This document shows positions 25,172 through 33,423 of a DNA stretch of 38,812 nt, piece after piece. The stretch spans positions 41,566 through 80,377 of the forward strand of contig NZ_QSSH01000008.1 of the NCBI RefSeq assembly GCF_003438495.1. The letters run 5' to 3'. The notes below the pieces were generated by a model that was given only the letters and a program-made list of their open reading frames with translations, ran no database searches and was not told the DNA's origin. This DNA is from Collinsella sp. TF05-9AC (lineage in GTDB: Bacteria; Actinomycetota; Coriobacteriia; Coriobacteriales; Coriobacteriaceae). Both the position numbers and the translations under genes were made by a program. The first letter of the stretch is position 1. Each line of letters starts with the position of its first letter.

Positions 25172-25376
25172 GGTTAATGAGGGTCAAGAGAAAGGTTACA
25201 GGTGAAATCCAAACCTCGACCATACAGTCGATGACCCCATGCAGGTGCTATTTGCGCATGCACGGGGTGTAAGCGTCGAGCGGCGTGCCGCCCGCGCATG
25301 CGTATACATATCAAACAATCCACGGATAGCGTACCCGTCTGGCCGCGGTCCGCAGGAATAATGATGGGGAGCACCA
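25172..25376 (+). ncRNA. Structured 5' leader RNA with three-way junction, candidate riboswitch
   Basis: Three perfect helices meet at a compact junction. P1 is GGGTCA (25181-25186) with TGACCC (25232-25237). P2 is AGGTT (25193-25197) with AACCT (25212-25216), capped by a loop containing GGTGAAATCC. P3 is CGAC (25217-25220) with GTCG (25227-25230), capped by CATACA. A mutually exclusive hairpin can form from ACCCC (25234-25238) and GGGGT (25264-25268) through a long stem with TATTT loop, and this takes over the 3' strand of P1. Such competition is typical of riboswitches. The consensus of the M-box Mg2+ riboswitch was looked for and not recognised. The downstream genes suggest a Mg2+-related signal. 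There is no oligo-T terminator, so translational control is more likely. Function is inferred. Confidence 0.5.
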
Positions 25377-27221
25377 TTGAATTATCTGAGTGAGATGCTC
25401 AAATTGCCGGTCTTGGACGTCGACGGCGAAAAGCTCGGCGTGGTCAACGATTTTGGCATTGCTACCGGCGAAGTTTTTCCGCACGTGACGTCGCTCGCGT
25501 TCCGCGGTCCCGGCAAGACGCCGTTTATGATCAGCTGGCGCAAGTGGGTCGACCGTATCGACGAGACGGGCGTGTACCTCAAGACGTCGGCCACCGAAAT
25601 CCGCTTTTCGTACCTGCAGCCGACCGAGCTGCTGCTCGCGCGCGATGTTCTCAACAAGCAGATCGTCGACACGCAGGGCATGAAGGTCGTGCGCGTAAAC
25701 GACATCAAGTTCTCCATGTCGGGCGAAAACCAGCTGCGCCTGCTGGGTGCCGAGGTCGGTGCCCGCGGCCTGCTGCGCGCGATTAGCCCCGCGCTCGAGC
25801 ATGTCGTCGAGGGCTTTATGAAGCATCTGGGCAAGCCGCTCAGCGAGGACATCATCGCCTGGTCCTACATGGACCTGCTCGACCGCTCGACCAAGAACAT
25901 CCAGCTCTCGGTGTCGCACAAGACGCTCGGCGAGCTGCACCCTGCCGACATCGCCGACATTATCGAGCAGCTCGACCCGCGCCTACGTGCGCAGGTGTTT
26001 GCGCAGCTCGATACTGCCCAGGCCGCCGAGGCCATCTCGGAGTTCGATGACGATGAGCTTATGACCGAGATGCTCGAGGGTCTGTCCGACACCGACGCAT
26101 CGTCGATGCTGGCCATGATGGACCCGGACGACGCCGCCGATCTGATCGACGAGCTCGATTACGAGAAGGCCGAGAAGCTCTTGCGCCTGATGGGCGTCAA
26201 GGAGGAGAAGGCGATTCGTAATCTGCTGGGCTACGAGGACAACACCGCCGGCCGCATCATGACCTCGGAGTTTGTCTCCCTGCCTGCTACGGCAACGGTC
26301 GGTGACGCCATCGAGGCGATTCGCGAGCTCGACGAGGACTTCGAGAGCGTCTACTACGTCTATACCGAGGATCCGAGCGGCATGCTGACCGGCGTGCTTT
26401 CGCTGCGCACGCTGATCGTAGCCGACCGCGACGCCACGCTGGGTCAGCTGGCCTATCGCGACCTGGTCTATGTGTCGCCCGACGAGGACCAGGAAGACGT
26501 GACGGACGAGATGACCAAGTACGACCTGGTTGCCATCCCTGTCTGCGACGAGAACCGTCATATCCTGGGTATCGTGACCTTTGATGACGCCATGGACGTT
26601 ATCGCCGAGGAGCACCAGGAGGACCTGCAGATCGCAGGCGTCGGCTCGGGCGATAGCGCGTCCGACGACTCGACGAATGTGCTCAGCTGGTTCGTGCATC
26701 GCCAGTACTGGGTTGTCGTGTGGGGCATTGCCTCGTGCATCATGGCAACGGTGCTGGGGACGGCGCTCGGCTCCGCGCATCTGGTGGTGTTCCCCATGTG
26801 CGCCATGCCGCTCGTGCTGCTGGCGGCCTCGCGCATGGTGTCGTTCGTCAAGAACTACTTCCTGGAGTATGACGGTCACGATGACGAGCCCAAGCCGTAT
26901 CTGGGGTTCTTCTTCCAGAGCACGGGCATGGGCCTGATCCTGTCGCTCGTGACCTACCTGTGCGCCCAGCTGGTGCGCACCGCCGCGTTCCCCGACGCGC
27001 CCATGTTTGAGGAACAGCTCTTTACCGGCTGCTTTAACATTGCGGCCATCGTCTGCCTGATTGGCAACATGAGCGCCGTGATTTACCTGATGGTGCTGTT
27101 CTGGCGTGACGAGCATGACCTCAACACGTCGGGCACCGCCATGAACGTTATTGCCGTCATGATCTCGTGCGTAGCGTACTGCGCCGCTGCGGTGCTGCTC
27201 ACCATGTCGGTCATGGGTTAG
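25377..27221 (+). CDS. PRC-MgtE_N-CBS-membrane fusion protein, Mg2+ transport related
   Basis: The 614-residue product has an N-terminal PRC-barrel-like region (8 to about 130; KLPVLDVDGEKLGVVNDFGI, LLLARDVLNKQIVDTQGMKVVRVNDI). An MgtE_N superhelical domain follows (about 180-300; HPADIADIIEQLDP, DPDDAADLIDELDYEKAEKLLRLM), then a CBS pair (about 305-430; AGRIMTSEFVSLPATATVGDAI, VTFDDAMDVIAEEHQED). Five membrane helices from about 441 close the protein. MgtE_N and CBS domains sense intracellular Mg2+ in MgtE channels. The membrane part lacks the GGN.GNQS signature and the conserved NPL...SD segment of true MgtE pores. It may be a divergent channel or a regulator of the co-transcribed NRMT transporter. 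The start is TTG with GGGGAG 5 bp upstream; an in-frame stop lies just before it. Confidence 0.85.
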   Translation: MNYLSEMLKLPVLDVDGEKLGVVNDFGIATGEVFPHVTSLAFRGPGKTPFMISWRKWVDRIDETGVYLKTSATEIRFSYLQPTELLLARDVLNKQIVDTQGMKVVRVNDIKFSMSGENQLRLLGAEVGARGLLRAISPALEHVVEGFMKHLGKPLSEDIIAWSYMDLLDRSTKNIQLSVSHKTLGELHPADIADIIEQLDPRLRAQVFAQLDTAQAAEAISEFDDDELMTEMLEGLSDTDASSMLAMMDPDDAADLIDELDYEKAEKLLRLMGVKEEKAIRNLLGYEDNTAGRIMTSEFVSLPATATVGDAIEAIRELDEDFESVYYVYTEDPSGMLTGVLSLRTLIVADRDATLGQLAYRDLVYVSPDEDQEDVTDEMTKYDLVAIPVCDENRHILGIVTFDDAMDVIAEEHQEDLQIAGVGSGDSASDDSTNVLSWFVHRQYWVVVWGIASCIMATVLGTALGSAHLVVFPMCAMPLVLLAASRMVSFVKNYFLEYDGHDDEPKPYLGFFFQSTGMGLILSLVTYLCAQLVRTAAFPDAPMFEEQLFTGCFNIAAIVCLIGNMSAVIYLMVLFWRDEHDLNTSGTAMNVIAVMISCVAYCAAAVLLTMSVMG

Positions 27222-27229
27222 GTGGTCGC

Positions 27230-28492
27230 GTGCAAAATACCAAGCAAAAGTCGGGCACCAAGCAAAAGTTGACCATCGCGGCCATCTTTGGCGCTATGGG
27301 TCCCGGTCTGCTGGCGGCGCTTTCGGGCAATGACGCTGGCGGCATTGCAACGTATTCCAGCGCGGGCGCCAGCTATGGCTACAAGATGCTCTGGATGCTT
27401 CCCGTCATGACTGTGCTGCTCATCGTGACGCAGGAGACCGCGGCGCGCTGCGGCTGCGTCACGGGCAAGGGCTTGGCATCGCTCATTCGCGAGCGCTTTG
27501 GCGTGCGCAAGAGTGTACTTGCTATGGCGGCGCTGTTGATCGCCAACACGGCTGTGACCATTTCGGAGTTTGCGGGCATCGCGAGTGGCCTTGCTCTGTT
27601 TGGCGTTCCGGCGAGCATCTCGGTGCCGTTGGTGGCGCTGCTGGTGTGGATGCTTACCATGTCGGGTAGTTTCCAGCGCATCGAGAAGATTCTGCTGCTG
27701 GTGAGCTGCGTGTTCGTGACCTATATTGTCGCCGCGTTTATGGCTGGCCCCAACTGGGGTGAGGTCGCGGTCGACCTGGTCGTGCCTAACATTCAAAATG
27801 ACCCCAGCTACGTGTCGCTCGTGGTCGCGACGATCGGTACCACCATCGCGCCGTGGATGATTTTCTTGGCGCAGAACAACGTGGTCGATAAGAACGCGGG
27901 CGAGGACGATATCGTGCTGCAGCGCATCGATACCGTGAGCGGCTCGCTTGCTGCCGATGTCATTGCCGGCTTTATTATCATCACGACTGGTACGGTGTTG
28001 TTCCCGGCGGGTATTCAGATTAGCGACGCTGCCGACGCCGCCCGTGCGCTGGAACCTATCGCGGGTCAGTGGTCCACGGTGCTGTTCGCCTCGGGCCTGG
28101 TCGCCGCGAGCTTCTTGGCTGCCTGCGTGCTGCCGGGCGTTACGTCCAGCGCCATCTGCGAGGCATTTGGCTGGGAGCGCGGCGCCGATCGCAGTTGGGA
28201 CGAGGCTCCGGTCTATCGCGGCATCATTACAGCCATTATCGGTATCTCGGCCGTGCTGGTGCTCATGCCCGGCGTCGATCTGTTCCAGATCATGATGACC
28301 TCGCAGGTCATCAACGGCGTGCTGTTGCCTGTGGTTCTGGTGTTCCAGGTGGTTATCGCCGCCGACCGTCACATTATGGGCGCCAACCGCAACGGCCGCG
28401 TGTGGAACGTGCTCACGTGGGCGACCATCGGCGTGATCACGGTGCTGACGATCGTCATGTTTGTGCTGCAGGCGATGGGTTACAGCGCTTAA
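27230..28492 (+). CDS. NRAMP-related (SLC11/NRMT-like) Mg2+ transporter
   Basis: This 420-residue membrane protein has about eleven helices. The first-helix metal motif of NRAMPs, DPGN, reads D35-A-G-G38 here (GNDAGGIATYS). The sixth-helix MPH motif reads A207-P-W (GTTIAPWMIFLAQNNVVDK). Loss of the metal-binding methionine is a trait described for NRMTs, the Mg2+-transporting branch of the SLC11 family characterised from Eggerthella, a related genus. Mn2+/Fe2+ selectivity is therefore unlikely. The GTG start at 27230 follows AGGTGG and comes 9 bp after the PRC-MgtE_N stop, so the two are one operon. A strong terminator follows at 28512. Confidence 0.88.
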   Translation: MQNTKQKSGTKQKLTIAAIFGAMGPGLLAALSGNDAGGIATYSSAGASYGYKMLWMLPVMTVLLIVTQETAARCGCVTGKGLASLIRERFGVRKSVLAMAALLIANTAVTISEFAGIASGLALFGVPASISVPLVALLVWMLTMSGSFQRIEKILLLVSCVFVTYIVAAFMAGPNWGEVAVDLVVPNIQNDPSYVSLVVATIGTTIAPWMIFLAQNNVVDKNAGEDDIVLQRIDTVSGSLAADVIAGFIIITTGTVLFPAGIQISDAADAARALEPIAGQWSTVLFASGLVAASFLAACVLPGVTSSAICEAFGWERGADRSWDEAPVYRGIITAIIGISAVLVLMPGVDLFQIMMTSQVINGVLLPVVLVFQVVIAADRHIMGANRNGRVWNVLTWATIGVITVLTIVMFVLQAMGYSA

Positions 28493-28511
28493 CGCTCTTT
28501 TTAGCTTCCGG

Positions 28512-28545
28512 ACAGGCCGCAGCAATGAGCAGCGGCCTGTTTTTT
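28512..28545 (+). terminator. Rho-independent terminator of the Mg2+ operon
   Basis: ACAGGCCGC (28512-28520) and GCGGCCTGT (28532-28540) form a perfect 9-bp stem with an 11-nt loop and are followed by an uninterrupted T run to 28545. Confidence 0.93.
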
Positions 28546-28574
28546 ACTTGTTATAGGGGGTTAGTTATATGGCA

Positions 28575-28804
28575 GTGGGCAAAATATGCCAAAAATGAGT
28601 ACTGTTGCTAAGGCGATGGCATTTATGTGCAAGAAGATAATGTACACAATCTTGAGTGTGTTCATTAATGTTTGCCACAACAGGCTCTAATCCAGCTAGG
28701 TTGGCCGCTTTAGTGGTTTGCATGGGTCGCTCGGACGCCATTTTGGGCGGTTTTGCCTGCTACTAAAATGGTAGCAGTACTCATATTTGCCCTTTTTTGC
28801 CCAC
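28575..28804. mobile_element. 230-bp MITE-like element with 34-bp imperfect inverted ends
   Basis: The left end (28575-28608) begins GTGGGCAAAA and contains ATGAGTACTG. The right end (28771-28804), read on the minus strand, begins GTGGGCAAAAAAGGGCAAAT and also contains ATGAGTACTG. The interior is richer in A/T than flanking genes and has no credible gene. No target-site duplication was recognised. It resembles a MITE but is not related to the elements beside the adhesin. Confidence 0.5.
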
Positions 28805-28826
28805 GACCCCTTGGCATGTTGTTGCG

Positions 28827-28867
28827 AAGCCGCCCCCGGACTGGAATTGACAGCCCGGGGGCGGCTT
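28827..28867. terminator. Strong stem between the MITE-like element and the acyltransferase gene
   Basis: AAGCCGCCCCCGG (28827-28839) and CCGGGGGCGGCTT (28855-28867) form a perfect 13-bp stem with a 15-nt loop. It probably terminates the minus-strand acyltransferase transcript, although the T tract is short on either strand. Confidence 0.6.
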
Positions 28868-28880
28868 TCACTTGTCGCGG

Positions 28881-28926
28881 GAGTGTCCCAAGGGGCCGGC
28901 ATAGAAGGAGTGTCCCTAACTGCCAG
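28881..28926. repeat. REP-like GTGTCCC unit
   Basis: GGAGTGTCCC occurs as a direct repeat (about 28880-28889 and 28907-28916). The segment 28895-28926 (GCCGGCA...TGCCAG) matches the palindrome at 13107-13138, including TCCCTAACTGCC. It abuts the stop of the minus-strand gene. Confidence 0.5.
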
Positions 28927-28927
28927 A

Positions 28928-31144
28928 TTACTTGTCGGTGTCTAGCTTGTGCGGCTTGAAGGCGAGTGCGTTGACGAGTGCGTCGGTGGCGGACTTGACG
29001 GCTGCCGGCTGCGGGTCGTTGACGTGGTCCTCGGGGTGCACGGGCAGGTCCTTCTTGACCGCGTCGTGGATCAAGTTGAGATGCTCGGTCACGCCGGTGG
29101 TCGATAGATGCGTGCCATCGCCGTCGAACAGGTCATTTCGGTTAGCGCTGTATCCGTACCAGTCGACAACGCGCACGTTCTTGTAGCGCGTGGCAGCGTT
29201 GGCAATGGCCTGGTTGGTCGAACCAACCCACGGCTGCGGGCTGCGCGTGTTTACAAACACCACGATGCGCTTGTCTCCGGCATGGGACATGATGGCATCG
29301 ATCTGGTCGTCGGTCACCAAGCCGTTGGTGCCCAGGGCAAAGACCACGATTTTGCCGGCAAGGTTCTGCTGGATATAGCCCTCAAATGTCGCACGGCCTG
29401 CATCGAATTGGCGGCCCTTTTCGGCATCGATGTGGCTGTGCGGGAACACGCCATCAAAGGAGTCCACGGCGCGCAGTGACACGGAGTCACCGATCATCAG
29501 CAGGTCGTAGGAGCCGTCCGCGAAGCCGTCGTTGTCCTTGTCAGTGTCGTCTGCCGCTTGCTGGTCCTTAGGCGTGGCGTTTTTGGCTTCTTTGTTGAGG
29601 ACTTCGGCACCTTCGCCGCTGAGTGCAGACGTCTCGGGCACAAAGATCAAGCCGCCCAGTGCAACGACCAGTACGACAGCGCAGGCGGCGCAAACGGGAA
29701 TATGCGCGCGCACCCAATTGGCAGGCGTGGTGGTGCCATCGCGGAACTCGGAGACGGTGCGTCCGAAGACGCCCTTCCTAAACGGCGTCTCGATAAAGCG
29801 GTAGGAGCACTCGGCCACGGCGACCACCAGCAGTACCTGCAAAATGTACTGCCACCAGGGCGTATCGTTGATGTTGGCGACCGGGTTCATGAGCAGCAAC
29901 AGCGGATAGTGCCACAGGTAGATGCTGTAGGAGCGCTTGCCAACCCATACGAGCGGCTCGGCGGATAGCGCGCGGGCCACCATTCCCTGGGGCTGCACGC
30001 AGGCCGCGATGACCATGAGCGTAAGGATGGAGCACAGCAGCGTGCCTCCGCGATACTGGAATGCCGTGTAGCCGTTGGTGAGCGCGACCATGGCGGCAAG
30101 GCCAACCAGGCCCACGACGCCCAACACATCGATGGATGCGGGTGAGGACCAAAAGCGTACGAGCGCGCTCGGCTGGGCTGGGGCAGTCTCGGCTGCGTTG
30201 TCGGCCTTCGTACCCTGTTTGTTCTCGGCATTCTTTCCGTGCCTGGCGGCGCCAACCAGGCGGTCGAGCCCCAGACGATGCGCGAGGCGCACGGGCGCCA
30301 GGTCGCGATCGGGGATAAAGGCCATCCAGGCGCCCAGCAGCAGCGAGAACACGCGGGTGTCGGTGCCGTAGTACACGCGGCTGGGGTCGGCGGCGGGGTT
30401 GTAAAGCACCATCATGGCAAGGGCGGATACCGCGGCGAGGCCCAGAACCACGCGGCGCGTGTTGGGCTTGCTCACATGCATGGATACCATGGCAAACAAC
30501 AGTGGCGGCCAAATCAGGTAGAACTGTTCCTCGATGGCAAGCGACCAAAAGTGCGTGAGCGGCGAGGGGTCGCCCAGAGCATTGAAGTACGAGACGTTTT
30601 GGGTAATCTGCCACCAGTTGTTGAAGAACAGCAGCGACGGCAGGATGTCGGGGCGCATCTTGGTGAGCATCACGTGGTTAAAGATAGTGCACAGCGCGCA
30701 GGTTACAAACACTACCGTTACCACGGCGGGGACCAGGCGACGGATGCGGCGAATCCAGAAGCTCTTGAGGTCGATGCGTCCGGTCTTAGCGACTTCGTTG
30801 AGCAGCAAGCGCGTGATCAGATAGCCCGAAAGCACAAAGAAGATCGTGACGCCAAGCAGGCCGCCCTGAGCCCACGTGAGGTTAAGGTGATAGAGCACCA
30901 CCGCGACGACGGCGAGCGTACGCAGACCGTCGAGTGCAGGGATGTAGCGGGACTTGGGGCGAGCAGACGTTTGCTCCGCGGCGGGAGTGTTGGCGCGGCC
31001 CGCGTTGTTGGCAGAAGCGCGACGGGGGCTCGCGGTGCGTCGCGGTTCGTTGGCACGGCGTTCGCCCTTCACGCGTTCGTGCGGCGCCGGCTCGTTGCCC
31101 GTGCGGCGTCGACCGCGCGAGCCCGATTGCGAGAGTTGTTCCAT
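28928..31144 (-). CDS. OafA/OatA-type membrane acyltransferase with SGNH domain
   Basis: This 738-residue protein has a basic, low-complexity N-terminus (about 1-65). An acyltransferase-3 domain of about ten helices follows (YIPALDGLRTLAVVAVVLYHLNLTWAQGGLLGVTIFFVLSGYLITRLL, then RIRRLVPAV, FWSLAIEEQFYLIWPPLL and YSIYLWHYPLLLLM). A linker (about 530-575) leads to an outer SGNH/GDSL-like domain with MIGDSVSLRAV, ALGTNG and the DGTHLS Asp/His pair. This layout matches OatA and related proteins that move acetyl groups from the cytosol to cell-wall glycans, with the SGNH domain making the final transfer. The exact acceptor (peptidoglycan or another surface polymer) is not clear. It is a single minus-strand gene with a weak GGATG ribosome site. 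Confidence 0.9.
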   Translation of the reverse strand: MEQLSQSGSRGRRRTGNEPAPHERVKGERRANEPRRTASPRRASANNAGRANTPAAEQTSARPKSRYIPALDGLRTLAVVAVVLYHLNLTWAQGGLLGVTIFFVLSGYLITRLLLNEVAKTGRIDLKSFWIRRIRRLVPAVVTVVFVTCALCTIFNHVMLTKMRPDILPSLLFFNNWWQITQNVSYFNALGDPSPLTHFWSLAIEEQFYLIWPPLLFAMVSMHVSKPNTRRVVLGLAAVSALAMMVLYNPAADPSRVYYGTDTRVFSLLLGAWMAFIPDRDLAPVRLAHRLGLDRLVGAARHGKNAENKQGTKADNAAETAPAQPSALVRFWSSPASIDVLGVVGLVGLAAMVALTNGYTAFQYRGGTLLCSILTLMVIAACVQPQGMVARALSAEPLVWVGKRSYSIYLWHYPLLLLMNPVANINDTPWWQYILQVLLVVAVAECSYRFIETPFRKGVFGRTVSEFRDGTTTPANWVRAHIPVCAACAVVLVVALGGLIFVPETSALSGEGAEVLNKEAKNATPKDQQAADDTDKDNDGFADGSYDLLMIGDSVSLRAVDSFDGVFPHSHIDAEKGRQFDAGRATFEGYIQQNLAGKIVVFALGTNGLVTDDQIDAIMSHAGDKRIVVFVNTRSPQPWVGSTNQAIANAATRYKNVRVVDWYGYSANRNDLFDGDGTHLSTTGVTEHLNLIHDAVKKDLPVHPEDHVNDPQPAAVKSATDALVNALAFKPHKLDTDK

Positions 31145-31331
31145 AAAACATCATCCAATGACGAGAATAATCAGCACGCCTTCATTGTAGCTGCCTGCCC
31201 CTGTGAATGCTTGCTGCTGGCGCAAGCTCAAGCGCGCGTCCACATCAAAGTGAACTAAAGTTATAGGGGGTGCGAGAGTGCACGATCGACGGCCGGCGGT
31301 GGGCATAAGGCCCGCAGATGAGGAGGTTTCC

Positions 31332-32327
31332 ATGGCAGATTGCGGCATCGTTGCGGTGTTCGGCAGCATGAACATGGATCTTTCGGTGGCGTGCGAGCGC
31401 ATGCCGCGTGCGGGCGAGACCGTCGGCGGCAGCGGGTTTATCACCAACGCCGGCGGCAAGGGCGCTAACCAGGCCGTCACCGCCGCGCGCATGGGTGCGC
31501 GCACGTGCATGATCGGCGCTGTTGGGCGTGATGCCTTTGGCGATGCGCTTGTGGCGGGGCTCCAGGATGCCGGCGTGGACTGTGACTTTGTAGTGCATCG
31601 CGATGACGTGGAGACGGGAACGGCGACCATCATTCGCTGCGAGGGCGACAACCGCATCATACTGTCACCGGGCGCCAACCATGCGTTTGCGGGCGCGGAC
31701 GTTGCCTGCGCGTTGAGGCGTCTGGTGGCCCATGAGCTCGACGGCGACGCCAGCGAGATTGCCTCGGCTGTCGGAAGCGTCTTTATCGCCCAGGGCGAAT
31801 GTGACCTTGCAGCGACGGCCGAGGCGCTCGTTTGCGCTCACGAGCTGGGGTTCTATACGGTCTTTAATCCAGCTCCTGCCTGCGAGTTGCCTGCGGAGGC
31901 CTGGCCTGCGGTCGACCTGGTCTGTCCCAACGAGACTGAGTGCCAGGTGCTGACGGGCATCTTGCCCGCGGATGATGCGAGCTGCGTCGCGGCGCTCAAT
32001 GCCCTGCTCGCCAAGGGTGCCGGAGCTGCGGTCATCACGTTGGGCGGCGCCGGGTCGGTTACGCTCGGCGATGACGGCGAGCCGCTGCGCATGCCGGCGC
32101 TCTCGAGCACGTTGGTCGATACGACGGCCGCGGGCGATACATTTATCGGTGCGCTTGCCGCGGCTCGTCTGGAGGGCCTGCCGCTCTTTGAGTGCATGGC
32201 GGCGGGTGCACGCGCCTCGGCGGTGACGGTGTCGCGCCTGGGCGCACAGCAGTCGATTCCCACGCGCGCCGAAGTTGATCGCGTGTTTGATTTAGACGAT
32301 TTGGTACAAGACGGAGAAGCGGAGTAG
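31332..32327 (+). CDS. rbsK: Ribokinase (PfkB family)
   Basis: This 331-residue cytoplasmic sugar kinase phosphorylates ribose to ribose 5-phosphate. PfkB signatures are present: GSMNMDLSV at the N-terminus, NAGGKGANQAVTAARMG (signature 1), NETECQVLTG, and DTTAAGDTFIGALAA with catalytic base D269 (signature 2). Length is slightly above the usual ~310. The ATG at 31332 follows AGGAGG with a 5-bp gap; an upstream in-frame ATG at 31278 lacks such a site. The nucleoside hydrolase gene starts 5 bp after the stop. The pair suggests recovery of ribose from nucleosides; other PfkB substrates such as deoxyribose cannot be excluded. Confidence 0.88.
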   Translation: MADCGIVAVFGSMNMDLSVACERMPRAGETVGGSGFITNAGGKGANQAVTAARMGARTCMIGAVGRDAFGDALVAGLQDAGVDCDFVVHRDDVETGTATIIRCEGDNRIILSPGANHAFAGADVACALRRLVAHELDGDASEIASAVGSVFIAQGECDLAATAEALVCAHELGFYTVFNPAPACELPAEAWPAVDLVCPNETECQVLTGILPADDASCVAALNALLAKGAGAAVITLGGAGSVTLGDDGEPLRMPALSSTLVDTTAAGDTFIGALAAARLEGLPLFECMAAGARASAVTVSRLGAQQSIPTRAEVDRVFDLDDLVQDGEAE

Positions 32328-32331
32328 AGCA

Positions 32332-33306
32332 ATGGCAATCAAGAAGCTGATCCTTGATCTGGATATGGGTGTGGACGATGCGATGGCGCTTGCCTATGCC
32401 ATCGCGAGCCCCGAGGTGGAACTCGTGGGCATTACCACATGTTTCGGTAACGTGCGTGTCGACCAGTCGGCACATAACTGCCTGGCGGTGCTCGATCTGT
32501 TGGGTCGTCCCGAGGTGCCGGTGTACCTGGGCGCCGATCGTCCCATCAAGGCGACCGAACCCTATACGCCGCCGGCGTCCACGACGCTCATCCACGGCAA
32601 GAACGGCATTGGCGGCGCAAGCGTGCCCGCGTCGCCCTACGAGCCGGTGGGGGCGACGTCGGCCGATGGTAACGCCGCGGTCGATTACCTGATCGATGCC
32701 GCGCGCACCTATGGCCCCGACTTGGTCTATGTGGCGACCGGTCCGCTCTCCAACCTGGCGCTCGCCCTTGAGCGCGACGCGGCGGCGATGATGTCCATCG
32801 GCCGCGTGGTCGTGATGGGCGGTGCCCTGACCGTGCCCGGCAACGTGAGCGCCGGTGCCGAGGCCAACATGGCGAGCGACCCCGAGGCCGCTGACGCCGT
32901 GCTGCGCTCGGGCCGCAAACTCACCATGGTTGGTCTTGACGTGACGCATCGCGTGGTGCTGACGCGCCGCGACATTGCCGGTTGGACGGGCTCGGGCACC
33001 ATGGCCGGTTGCGCGTTTGCGAGTATGGTCGAGCACTACATTGGCTCGTACGAGATGAACGCCCCCTACCTGGGCGGCTGCGCGCTGCACGATCCGCTTG
33101 CCGTTGCCGTGGCGATTGATCCCACGCTCGTGGGCGCACTTGGTTGCAACTTGCGCGTCGACCTGCTCGGCGAGTATCGCGGCCGCACTATCTGCGACGA
33201 ACACCGACTGTCCGACCCGGATAAGAGCGCGCTCGTGGCGCTCACCGTGGATGCCCCGCGCTTTCTGTCCGAGTTCAAGGCGCGCATGGCCCGCATCCTA
33301 GGCTAG
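32332..33306 (+). CDS. Inosine-uridine-type nucleoside hydrolase
   Basis: This 324-residue hydrolase splits the N-glycosidic bond of ribonucleosides into free base and ribose. The Ca2+-binding DxDxGxDD motif is intact near the N-terminus (D9, D11, D15, D16 in LDLDMGVDDAMAL). Other family landmarks are TTCFGNVRVDQSAHN, VATGPLSNLALAL, VVVMGGAL with PGNVSAGAEANMASDPEAA, and H253-D254 in ALHDPLAVA. It is translationally close to the ribokinase, which would consume the released ribose. No transporter gene is in this pair. Base specificity (purine, pyrimidine or broad) cannot be read from the sequence. Confidence 0.92.
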   Translation: MAIKKLILDLDMGVDDAMALAYAIASPEVELVGITTCFGNVRVDQSAHNCLAVLDLLGRPEVPVYLGADRPIKATEPYTPPASTTLIHGKNGIGGASVPASPYEPVGATSADGNAAVDYLIDAARTYGPDLVYVATGPLSNLALALERDAAAMMSIGRVVVMGGALTVPGNVSAGAEANMASDPEAADAVLRSGRKLTMVGLDVTHRVVLTRRDIAGWTGSGTMAGCAFASMVEHYIGSYEMNAPYLGGCALHDPLAVAVAIDPTLVGALGCNLRVDLLGEYRGRTICDEHRLSDPDKSALVALTVDAPRFLSEFKARMARILG

Positions 33307-33344
33307 GCTCGGGATCGAAGCACGCCCATCTGCTCGATGTGGCC

Positions 33345-33409
33345 GCTGGCGGGCCGACATCTACCGTTCGCCAGCCCGATGGTCCCCGGGGCGGGGAGAG
33401 CGCTATAAT
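33345..33409 (+). promoter_or_regulatory. Inverted repeat and -10 box upstream of the licT leader
   Basis: GCTGGCG (33345-33351) and CGCCAGC (33369-33375) form an inverted repeat that may end the nucleoside hydrolase transcript or serve as an operator. A perfect TATAAT lies at 33404-33409; its -35 position is poor. Transcription from here would read straight into the antiterminator switch at 33424. Confidence 0.5.
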
Positions 33410-33423
33410 GAATTCTGCATCTT

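Noticed and set aside
25172..25376. Classification of the leader as a cobalamin, ydaO or M-box riboswitch
   Set aside because: GGTGAAATCC loosely resembles loops of the cobalamin and ydaO classes, and CCATACAG resembles a piece of the M-box, but the rest of those consensus sequences was not found.
28696..28902. A 68-codon minus-strand frame between the MITE-like element and the acyltransferase gene
   Set aside because: It overlaps the right terminal repeat and a 13-bp terminator stem, and has no ribosome site or recognisable domain.
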